Source: an uncultured Sulfurovum sp. (GTDB taxonomy: Bacteria; Campylobacterota; Campylobacteria; Campylobacterales; Sulfurovaceae). Taken from it: a stretch of 41,080 bases of DNA. The translations under genes were made by a program, and so were the position numbers. Below are positions 35,142 to 41,080 of the stretch, piece by piece (position 1 is the first letter of the stretch; each line of letters opens with the position of its first letter). Under the pieces are notes generated by a model. That model ran no database searches. It was not told the origin of the DNA and was given only the letters and a program-made list of their open reading frames with translations. Location of the stretch: positions 1 to 41,080 of the forward strand of contig CACVAP010000031.1 in assembly GCA_902727895.1 (NCBI GenBank). The letters are read 5' to 3'.

Positions 35142-35168
35142 AGTATAAGCGAAAAGATCGCTTATACT
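35142..35168. terminator. Hairpin between the DEAD-box gene and cspA (converging)
   Basis: A 10-bp perfect stem (AGTATAAGCG / CGCTTATACT) and 7-nt loop lie 13 bp past the cspA stop and 134 bp past the helicase stop. On the minus strand T/C-rich sequence follows. It probably ends the cspA mRNA and possibly both. Confidence 0.5.
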
Positions 35169-35180
35169 AAAAGTCGAAGC

Positions 35181-35399
35181 TTAAAGAGCTGTTACGTTCT
35201 CTGCTTGAAGACCTTTTTCGCCTTGAGTTACTTCGAAAGAAACTTTTTGTCCGTCGTTAAGTGAAACTCTGTCATAACCTGTGTTATTAATGTTACGGAA
35301 GTGTACGAATACATCTTTTCCACCATCATCTTGCTCGATAAAACCGAAACCTTTTTCGCTGTTGAACCATTTTACTGTACCGTTTACTAATGCTGCCAT
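35181..35399 (-). CDS. Cold-shock protein, CspA family
   Basis: 72 residues, the full single cold-shock domain. RNP1 is KGFGFI and RNP2 is VFVHF, both with the aromatic residues that stack on single-stranded RNA. The opening [12 protein letters not shown] and the ending GLQAENV are standard. It melts or protects RNA and may respond to cold or growth phase. AAGGAA precedes the ATG by 6-7 nt. The leader on the minus strand is AT-rich and contains a hairpin further up (35496-35521). It sits among DEAD-box helicase genes, which act on the same kind of substrate. Confidence 0.95.
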   Translation of the reverse strand: MAALVNGTVKWFNSEKGFGFIEQDDGGKDVFVHFRNINNTGYDRVSLNDGQKVSFEVTQGEKGLQAENVTAL

Positions 35400-35495
35400 A
35401 TGTAATTCCTTGTGTGTTGTGTTTTAAAATCTAATTATGAAATATCTATGGGTGTCATTTTACTATAAACAGTTAGTTCTAATATAAAGCGTGCC

Positions 35496-35521
35496 AAAGA
35501 TGAAATCCAGAAATCATCTTT
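35496..35521. terminator. Hairpin between yebC-like gene and cspA
   Basis: An 8-bp stem (AAAGATGA / TCATCTTT) with a 10-nt loop lies 58 bp after the yebC-type stop and 97 bp before cspA on the same strand. There is no U-tract. It may be a weak terminator of the upstream gene or a leader structure for cspA. Confidence 0.3.
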
Positions 35522-35578
35522 CATTCCCAGCAGTATAGCTCAATTTTATATAAATAACAACTATATCTCTAAATACAG

Positions 35579-36316
35579 TTAATTTATATTTGTATACACA
35601 GCTTGAACGTCTTCATCTTCTTCTAATCGGTCTATAAGAACATCAACTTCTTCCATGTGTTCATCGCTAAGATCTATAGGTGTGCTAGAAATATATTGAT
35701 GTTCACCTTTAGTAACTTCGATGTTCATTTCTTCAAGTGCTTTAGATAAATCACCAAAAGCAGCGAATTCTCCAAATACCCTAATAATCTTTTTATCATC
35801 TGCATCTTCTTGTGGCTCAATGTCTTCCTCTATTTCTTCAAGACCAGCATCAATAAGTTCTAGTTCTAACTCTTCTAAATCCATCTCATCTGTTTTATCA
35901 AATGTAAATACTGATTTACGGTTAAACATGAAGTTTAATGAACCTGATGTAAGCATTTCAGCTGAATTACGAGAAAGGGCTGCCTTTACATTGGCTACAG
36001 TACGTGTTCCATTGTCTGTTGCACAGTCAATAATAAACTGTGTACCATAAGGACCTTTTGCTTCATAGTGCATCTCTTTAATGTCAGCAGCATCTTTACC
36101 AGATGCTCTCTGAATCGCTGCTTCGATATTATGTTTAGGCATGTTTTGAGCTTTTGCCGTTAAGATTGCTGTACGAAGTCTAGGATTCATGTCAGGGTCA
36201 GGGCTTCCTGCTTTGGCTGCCATGGTAATTACTTTTCCTAGTTTAGGGAATATCTTAGACATTGCCCCCCATCTTTTCATCTTTGCTGCTTTACGGTATT
36301 CAAACGCTCTACCCAT
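35579..36316 (-). CDS. YebC/PmpR family protein
   Basis: 245 residues, standard three-domain size. The opening MGRAFEYRKAAKMKRWGAMS differs from classic YebC (which opens AGHSKWxNIKxRK) and marks the second YebC-type branch seen in several phyla. The family core follows: LGKVITMAAKAGSPDPDMNPRLR, AKAQNMPKHNIEAAIQRASG and YEAKGPYGTQFIIDCATDN. Members were long annotated as transcription regulators; recent work ties several to relief of ribosome stalling, for example at proline stretches. Which role applies here is not visible. It is divergent from the third DEAD-box gene (91 bp gap) and followed by cspA on the same strand. Confidence 0.88.
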   Translation of the reverse strand: MGRAFEYRKAAKMKRWGAMSKIFPKLGKVITMAAKAGSPDPDMNPRLRTAILTAKAQNMPKHNIEAAIQRASGKDAADIKEMHYEAKGPYGTQFIIDCATDNGTRTVANVKAALSRNSAEMLTSGSLNFMFNRKSVFTFDKTDEMDLEELELELIDAGLEEIEEDIEPQEDADDKKIIRVFGEFAAFGDLSKALEEMNIEVTKGEHQYISSTPIDLSDEHMEEVDVLIDRLEEDEDVQAVYTNIN

Positions 36317-36374
36317 AAAAAATCCTTTTATTCAGTTAAAAAATATTAATGAAATTATAGCCTAAATATTTTGT

Positions 36375-36380
36375 TATAAT
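36375..36380 (+). promoter_or_regulatory. -10 box for the third DEAD-box gene
   Basis: TATAAT followed by TC, 28 bp before the TTG start at 36408, with TTAGGA between. Confidence 0.5.
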
Positions 36381-36407
36381 TCTAAATCTAATCTATTAGG
36401 ATTTTCT

Positions 36408-37730
36408 TTGTCATTCAAAACATTAAAGCTAAGCCCAAAACTTCTCAAAACACTTGAAGAACTCAATTATAATACAGCCACAGAGATTCAAGAAAAAAGT
36501 ATACCTTTGCTTTTAGAAGGAAAAGACGTTTTAGCAACTTCTCAAACAGGGACAGGGAAAACGGCTGCATTTGTATTACCAATGCTTGAAAATTTAAAAG
36601 AGAGTGATGTCGTAAAGACTGGTGATGCTCGGTATAAAGTTCAAGCACTTATCTTAGCACCTACACGTGAGCTAGTAATACAAATACATGAAAAAACAGA
36701 AGAATACTCTAAAGAATTTACGCATAAGTCAGTGGCTCTTTTTGGAGGTATAAAGTTAGGTTCACAAGTTTCGGCCATACGTTCTGGTGCTAATATAGCA
36801 GTAGGGACAACAGGTCGCGTACTGGATCACATAAAAAATGGCTCATTAAATCTAAGTGAAGTAGAAATTATAGTACTAGATGAAGCAGACAAAATGCTAG
36901 AGATGGGTTTTATTGATGATATTCGTCGAATTGTTGCGTTAACGCCAAAGGAGAGACACTCTGTAATGTTTTCAGCTACTTTTCCTAAACCCATTATGAC
37001 ACTGGCAAGAACGTTTTTAAAAAATCCAATAACTGTTGAAATAGACAAAGAAAACTTAGCGACCAAACAAGTAAAGCAAATGGTTAATTATGTAAGTGAA
37101 GAAGATAAGATGCTTTTATTATGTAAGGTTATTGCTGAGAATAAATGGCAACAGGTATTGGTGTTTACAAACACGAAACTCCAAGCAGATAAAATTGTAG
37201 ACAATTTAAAAAGTTCAAAGATAAAAGCACTTGCCATTCATGGAGACAAAAGTCAAGGAATGAGAAGGGAAGGGTTGCGAGATTTTAAATCTAATGAGAT
37301 TTCAGTGTTAGTTGCAACGGATGTAGCAGCAAGAGGAATTGATATTATTAATTTACCTCATGTTATAAACTTTGAATTACCACTAAATAATGAAGATTAT
37401 GTACACCGTATAGGTAGAACAGGTCGTGCAGGTCAAAATGGTATGGCTTTGTCGCTTATTTGTGAAAAAGAGATTCCTCAGTTAAAAGAAATAGAAGCGT
37501 TAGTAAATAAAGAACTTGAAGTTTTTGAAACTGAAGGCTTCTCACTTGTTTCGAGTAAAATCCCAACGAATCGAAAGTTAAAAAAAGAAATTAAGAAGCA
37601 AGGTGTAAATATGAAGAAAGCTAAAGAATTAGCAGAAAAGATGATGGGAAAAGAAGGAATGGGAACTAATGATACACCAAGTAAGAAAAAACCAGGTGGT
37701 AAGAAGCCCACAAATAAGCGACACTTCTAA
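36408..37730 (+). CDS. DEAD-box ATP-dependent RNA helicase
   Basis: 440 residues starting with TTG; AGGA lies 6 nt upstream and the protein begins directly with the Q-motif region (FKTLKLSPKLLKTLEELNYN, TEIQ). Motifs: TSQTGTGKT, PTRELVIQ, DEAD, SAT, ATDVAARGIDI, HRIGRTGRAG. The C-terminal ~60 residues are Lys/Gly-rich (KKKPGGKKPTNKRHF). It unwinds RNA. It has its own promoter. Compared with the other two helicases here, it keeps the canonical motif set and differs mainly in the tail, so the three may have separate targets. Confidence 0.93.
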   Translation: MSFKTLKLSPKLLKTLEELNYNTATEIQEKSIPLLLEGKDVLATSQTGTGKTAAFVLPMLENLKESDVVKTGDARYKVQALILAPTRELVIQIHEKTEEYSKEFTHKSVALFGGIKLGSQVSAIRSGANIAVGTTGRVLDHIKNGSLNLSEVEIIVLDEADKMLEMGFIDDIRRIVALTPKERHSVMFSATFPKPIMTLARTFLKNPITVEIDKENLATKQVKQMVNYVSEEDKMLLLCKVIAENKWQQVLVFTNTKLQADKIVDNLKSSKIKALAIHGDKSQGMRREGLRDFKSNEISVLVATDVAARGIDIINLPHVINFELPLNNEDYVHRIGRTGRAGQNGMALSLICEKEIPQLKEIEALVNKELEVFETEGFSLVSSKIPTNRKLKKEIKKQGVNMKKAKELAEKMMGKEGMGTNDTPSKKKPGGKKPTNKRHF

Positions 37731-37756
37731 TTCTTATAAAGCAAACAAATAATTCT

Positions 37757-37783
37757 CAGATAAATTAAGAGTTAATTTATCTG
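37757..37783. terminator. AT-rich 12-bp palindrome (terminator or operator)
   Basis: CAGATAAATTAA (37757-37768) and its exact complement (37772-37783) flank a 3-nt loop. It lies 26 bp after the DEAD-box stop and 7 bp before a plus-strand TATAAT at 37791-37796. It could end transcription from either side (a T-rich run follows on the minus strand) or bind a regulator. Confidence 0.45.
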
Positions 37784-37790
37784 ATTAAGT

Positions 37791-37796
37791 TATAAT
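37791..37796 (+). promoter_or_regulatory. -10 box of a possible plus-strand non-coding transcript
   Basis: TATAAT followed by TCGA, with no open frame downstream before rodA. A transcript from about 37803 would begin with one arm of the long-range inverted repeat (37805-37816). Confidence 0.35.
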
Positions 37797-37802
37797 TCGA
37801 AC

Positions 37803-37945
37803 ATATCTTAAGTAGTTGAATTTTTCATGATTTTCTTCCTCCTTTTAAATTAAAAATTCTTTTCCCTTTAACCCAGTATTTCTCCTTTATAACTAAAATA
37901 CTAACACTACTTAAGATTAAATCTCCTCTTTATTATTCCCTCTGT
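37803..37945. ncRNA. Candidate small RNA region upstream of rodA (strand uncertain)
   Basis: The arms ATCTTAAGTAGT (37805-37816) and ACTACTTAAGAT (37906-37917) are perfectly complementary and enclose 89 bases. The plus strand is pyrimidine-rich, with CCTCCTTTT (37838-37846), TCTCCTTT (37881-37888) and TCTCCTCTTT (37922-37931). Read on the minus strand these become AGGAG motifs, the strongest (AAAAGGAGG) 9 nt before a mini-frame MKNSTT with stop (37808-37828). Either an anti-Shine-Dalgarno-like sRNA (plus) or a GGA-rich CsrA-type decoy or leader (minus) would fit. Confidence 0.35.
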
Positions 37946-37986
37946 ATAATATATGGAAACAATATTTTAAATTAAAGACTTTATAT

Positions 37987-39120
37987 ATGAACAACTGGTT
38001 CCAATTTGACAGACGTATCCTACAACAAATAAATTTTATATTAATATTACAACTTTTACCTCTTTTTGCAATTTCTTCTTACTTAGTATATGAAATTAAT
38101 GAATATCTTTTTCAAAAACAGATGGTTTATTATGGTATATCGGCTGGTGTATTTTTTCTTGCATTTTTAATTCCTTGGCGTAAGTATCAATGGTTGATTC
38201 CTTTAGCTTATTGGGTGAACCTAGTACTTCTCTTAAGTGTTGAGTTTTTTGGTAAAACTATTTTGGGTGCGAAAAGATGGATAGAGATTCCTGGAATCGG
38301 CATTACCATACAACCATCTGAGTTTATTAAGATTACTGTATTACTGATGCTTGCCTATATTATCTCAAGGAATCCACCCCATAAAGATGGTTATGGCTGG
38401 AAAATGTTTATAAAGCTTTCTATCTATATTTTAATTCCTTTTATACTTATTGCAAAAGAACCAGACTTAGGAACGGGTTTAGTTTTACTTTTAAGTGGAT
38501 TTGGGGTACTTTTTATTATTGGTATACAAGCACGTATTTGGATTACTTTATTATTAATTCTTGGATTAGCAGCTCCTTTACTGTATACGCATGGTTTAAA
38601 ACCTTATCAAAAACAGCGTATTGCCAATTTTATTGGTAAGCCGAGTTATCATGTTCAGCAGTCTATGATTGCCATTGGTTCTGGTGGGATGGATGGACAA
38701 AACAGAGAAGATGCAACACAGACACAGTTAAAGTTCTTACCCGTTTCTTCTACTGACTTCATTTTCGCCTATTTAGGAGAACGTTTAGGTTTTGTAGGAA
38801 TGATGACAACCATCATACTTTATATAGCACTGATACTACATTTACTTTTCATTTCTATGTCTAATGCAAAAGATTATTTTGTACGGGTTGTTGCTGCTGG
38901 TATTGCCTTTTTGTTCTTTATTTACATGACAGTCAATATTTTGATGACCATTGGTCTGGCTCCTGTTGTTGGCTTACCATTACCCATGTTTTCGCATGGA
39001 GGAACTTCATTTATTATATTTTCCTTTCTTTTTGGTATTTTAGAGAATTTACTTGCATTTAGGTTTTATTTTATGTATAATTCGGACTCAAAAATAACGA
39101 TGATGAAGAAGAATCTTTAG
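37987..39120 (+). CDS. rodA: RodA, SEDS peptidoglycan glycosyltransferase
   Basis: 377 residues with about ten membrane helices. The SEDS family marks are seen: GAKRWIEIPGIGITIQPSEFIKI, AKEPDLGTGLVLLLSG (with the catalytic Asp in the loop), STDFIFAYLGERLGF, and the C-terminal GLAPVVGLPLPMFSHGGTSF. It polymerises lipid II with a class B PBP in the elongasome to keep rod or spiral shape. The size matches RodA, and the WIxIPGxxIQPSE form favours RodA over FtsW. The ribosome site is weak (AAAG about 10 nt upstream). A -10 candidate TATAAT lies at 37945-37950. A tRNA-Met gene follows 24 bp later. Confidence 0.93.
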   Translation: MNNWFQFDRRILQQINFILILQLLPLFAISSYLVYEINEYLFQKQMVYYGISAGVFFLAFLIPWRKYQWLIPLAYWVNLVLLLSVEFFGKTILGAKRWIEIPGIGITIQPSEFIKITVLLMLAYIISRNPPHKDGYGWKMFIKLSIYILIPFILIAKEPDLGTGLVLLLSGFGVLFIIGIQARIWITLLLILGLAAPLLYTHGLKPYQKQRIANFIGKPSYHVQQSMIAIGSGGMDGQNREDATQTQLKFLPVSSTDFIFAYLGERLGFVGMMTTIILYIALILHLLFISMSNAKDYFVRVVAAGIAFLFFIYMTVNILMTIGLAPVVGLPLPMFSHGGTSFIIFSFLFGILENLLAFRFYFMYNSDSKITMMKKNL

Positions 39121-39144
39121 AATTTAATACTTTTTGCTCTACAC

Positions 39145-39221
39145 GGGTCGGTAGCTCAGTTGGTTAGAGCACTCGGCTCATAACCGAGTGGTCGGGAGTT
39201 CGAGTCTCCCCCGACCCACCA
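39145..39221 (+). tRNA. tRNA-Met (anticodon CAT)
   Basis: 77 nt with encoded CCA. Acceptor GGGTCGG pairs with CCGACCC; D-loop AGCTCAGTTGGTTAGAGC; anticodon stem CTCGG/CCGAG with loop CTCATAA (anticodon CAT); T-arm GGGAGTTCGAGTCTCCC. An A precedes the CCA. The G1-C72 pair excludes the initiator type, so this is elongator Met. An isoleucine tRNA(CAT) needing lysidine cannot be fully excluded by sequence alone. Confidence 0.93.
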
Positions 39222-39395
39222 CTAGATTATCTCATAAAACAATCACCTTTTAACATTTTAATTTATATTTAGCACGCTTAATATATTTCTCTATACTCCT
39301 TAAAGCTTTATTATTAATTTATAAATATATTAAAATTATAATTTAATTAAATATTAAGTATAATAACGATTAATATTTAATTAAGGTTATGATAA

Positions 39396-40991
39396 ATGAA
39401 AAAATTTTTCAAGTTACAAATAATATCTTTTTATCTTTTTTTTGGAATTTTTTGGTTTACTATGTTCGGCATGGATAATGTTTATAGTAAATCTTTATAT
39501 ATTGTAAGTACAGCAGTACTTTTATATTTATTTATGAACTTTTGTCAGAAAAAACACCACAAAACAAATTTAATACTTACGTCAATCTTTCAAGTAATTC
39601 CTGATCTTTTATTTATAATGAAAGAAGATACAACAATTATAGACTATCGTGCACAGACTGAAAATGACTTATATGTTAAACCAGAGAATTTTTTAGGGCA
39701 TAAAATGCAAGATATATTACCTGAAAAAGTAACTGAACTTTTTAATAAACATTTTGCAAAGGCTTTAACAAATCAATCTTTAGAAGTTTTTGAATACGAA
39801 CTTGAAATTAATGGACAAAGAAAATATTTTGAAGCACGTATGGCAAAATTGTTAGTGGGTAACAATCTTATGTTAATTAGTAGAGAGATTACAGAGCAAG
39901 TTTTAAATCAGGAAAAATTGGAATTTCAATCTGAATTAGTAGAACAATCACTTGCTGCTACGAATGTAATTAATGAAAAAGGTGTTTTTTCCTATGTTAA
40001 TGATGCTTATGTCAAGATGTGGGGCTATGATAGTAAAGAAGAGATTATAGGAACTTCACCTGCTCCTCATTGTGTAGACTTTATGATGCCTCAAACGATT
40101 ATTGAAAGAGTTGAAAGAGAAAAAGAGTCTCTTTTTTCTTTTAAGGCTAGACGAAAAAATGCTACATCATTTAATGCTCTTATGGCAGTTAAATATCTTG
40201 ACTTTAAGGAAAAGAAGTTTTACATAGGTTCTACTATGGATGTCTCAGAGCAAGAGAAACTTATACGGCAATACGAAACAATGTTCAATAACTCAAGAGA
40301 AGGCATCTTTTTACATGAGTTGGATGGAATCATTATTGATGTAAATCCTTATGTTGAAAAACTTCATAATGTTTCAAAAGAAGAAATTATAGGTTTAAAT
40401 ATAAGATGTTTTGTTAAAGAAGAGGATTCTCTAAAGTTCACAAATTTTACTAAAGAACTTTCCAAAAAAGGTTATGTCGAATTAGAGATGGAACTTATGA
40501 AGTTAGATGGAACTTTATTTTTTGCTTCTATAGAAGCCCATGTACTAGAATTAGATGGAAGAGAAGTTGTACAAGGAACGATTAGAGATTTAACAGAAAA
40601 GGTGCATACGGAGTTACTAGTTACACGCTCAAAAAAGATTTTTGAGAGTCTTGATGAAGGGGTGGTTATAACAGACTTGAAAGGTTCCATTACTGAAGTA
40701 AATAAAGCATTTGAAACCATAACAGGCTATAGTCAAGCTGAGGTATTAGGTAACAGGATGTCAATGTTAAAATCAGGTATACAAGATGCTCTTTTTTATC
40801 AAGAATTATGGAGTTCTTTAAAAAATGATTTTAGATGGTCAGGAAAAGTTTATAATAAACATAAAAATGGAGAGCTTTATACTTCGTTCTTAGCCATTAG
40901 TACTATTAAGAATAATGAGGGAGAAGTTCAAAATTATATTGGGATTTTTACAGATAAGTACCTACCTAAAATTAAATTCAAAATAAGATAA
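39396..40991 (+). CDS. Membrane-anchored multi-PAS sensor protein, probably lacking its output domain
   Basis: 531 residues. Two N-terminal helices (about 8-27 and 32-48) are followed by four PAS modules at roughly 57-170, 180-285, 290-400 and 409-519. The repeated marks are N-x-x-x-x-x-x-x-G-Y at sensing positions and ends of the type IGIFTD or GTIRDLTEK. PAS domains bind heme, flavin or small ligands. Such proteins normally end in a histidine kinase, GGDEF/EAL or methyl-accepting domain; here the chain stops 12 residues after FTD with KYLPKIKFKIR, unlike any output linker. Directly downstream lies the start of a transposase-like frame, so truncation by an IS is likely. AAGG precedes the ATG by 10 nt. 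Confidence 0.75.
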   Translation: MKKFFKLQIISFYLFFGIFWFTMFGMDNVYSKSLYIVSTAVLLYLFMNFCQKKHHKTNLILTSIFQVIPDLLFIMKEDTTIIDYRAQTENDLYVKPENFLGHKMQDILPEKVTELFNKHFAKALTNQSLEVFEYELEINGQRKYFEARMAKLLVGNNLMLISREITEQVLNQEKLEFQSELVEQSLAATNVINEKGVFSYVNDAYVKMWGYDSKEEIIGTSPAPHCVDFMMPQTIIERVEREKESLFSFKARRKNATSFNALMAVKYLDFKEKKFYIGSTMDVSEQEKLIRQYETMFNNSREGIFLHELDGIIIDVNPYVEKLHNVSKEEIIGLNIRCFVKEEDSLKFTNFTKELSKKGYVELEMELMKLDGTLFFASIEAHVLELDGREVVQGTIRDLTEKVHTELLVTRSKKIFESLDEGVVITDLKGSITEVNKAFETITGYSQAEVLGNRMSMLKSGIQDALFYQELWSSLKNDFRWSGKVYNKHKNGELYTSFLAISTIKNNEGEVQNYIGIFTDKYLPKIKFKIR

Positions 40992-41001
40992 AATATCAGA
41001 A

Positions 41002-41080
41002 TGAAAAGAGTAGAGAAAATAAATAAGTTAGAAGAAGCTAATTTAAACGATATAAAAAAGAATCATCCGAAATATAGAGA
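41002..41080 (+). CDS. Start of an IS630-type transposase (3' cut by window)
   Basis: 26 codons are visible: MKRVEKINKLEEANLNDIKK then NHPKYR, running off the window. The layout, a basic start, a helix and then the NHPKYR step before a helix-turn-helix, fits the N-terminus of IS630-family transposases (typically continuing RxRAHAILLS). No ribosome site is obvious, usual for IS genes. It lies 10 bp after the PAS protein stop. The assignment rests on a short segment. Confidence 0.4.

Noticed and set aside
39145-39395. Integration site for an island at tRNA-Met
   Set aside because: No integrase gene and no direct repeat of the tRNA 3' end were seen in the window.

Overview
The window looks like a chromosomal piece of a low-GC member of the Campylobacterota (Sulfurimonas/Sulfurovum-like). 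This rests on gene content and style: secA next to a lipoprotein-export permease with lolA close by, a biosynthetic SpeA, RodA, a standalone CZB protein, many PAS domains in one sensor, and compact operons with AAGGA ribosome sites and TATAAT(TC) -10 boxes. I ran no database search, so the genus is an inference. There is no gene-free stretch longer than 300 bases. Both edges carry insertion-sequence fragments: the 3' end of an IS30-type transposase at the left (1-125) and what looks like the first codons of an IS630-type transposase at the right (from 41002).

Layout. 197-4926: DUF533/TerB-like protein, CitE-like lyase, secreted RNase T2 and three poorly known proteins. 4943-10374: a LemA-like mini-protein overlapping speA, then divergently ppx/gppA, a DUF2007 protein, a CCA-adding enzyme and a CZB zinc protein. 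10408-17354: envelope and export genes (lolC/E-type permease, secA, lolA) with mogA and rmuC. 17359-24185: a type I restriction-modification locus (hsdM, hsdS, hsdR) with a RelB/YafQ-type toxin-antitoxin pair between hsdM and hsdS and two REPIN-like inverted-repeat elements, one before hsdM and one between hsdS and hsdR. 24195-30934: PPK2 kinase, a winged-helix/nuclease-like protein, an AmiC-type amidase, acetyl-CoA synthetase, a PqiA-like membrane protein and a DUF1059 protein. 30939-37730: a thioredoxin, three DEAD-box RNA helicases, a DUF234 protein, CspA and a YebC-family protein. 37731-41080: a candidate non-coding RNA region, rodA, tRNA-Met(CAT), and a membrane PAS protein that seems cut short next to the IS630-type start.

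Most notable signals. (1) Two 96-99 bp elements share one architecture: GTAG/GTAA plus hairpin, a 47-48 bp spacer, and an inverted copy ending in CTAC. Their hairpin sequences differ, as expected of REP doublets. They flank hsdM-TA-hsdS, and one supplies the stop codon of hsdS. (2) Two unrelated genes, the amidase and the middle DEAD-box helicase, have no usable ATG/GTG/TTG where their protein must begin. Each has an in-frame ATC exactly 6 nt after a strong Shine-Dalgarno. (3) A toxin-antitoxin module with its own operator and promoter is embedded in, and overlaps, the hsd operon. (4) The intergenic region before rodA has a strand-asymmetric purine/pyrimidine composition, repeated AGGAG motifs on the minus strand and a 12-bp closing stem, suggesting an undescribed small RNA.
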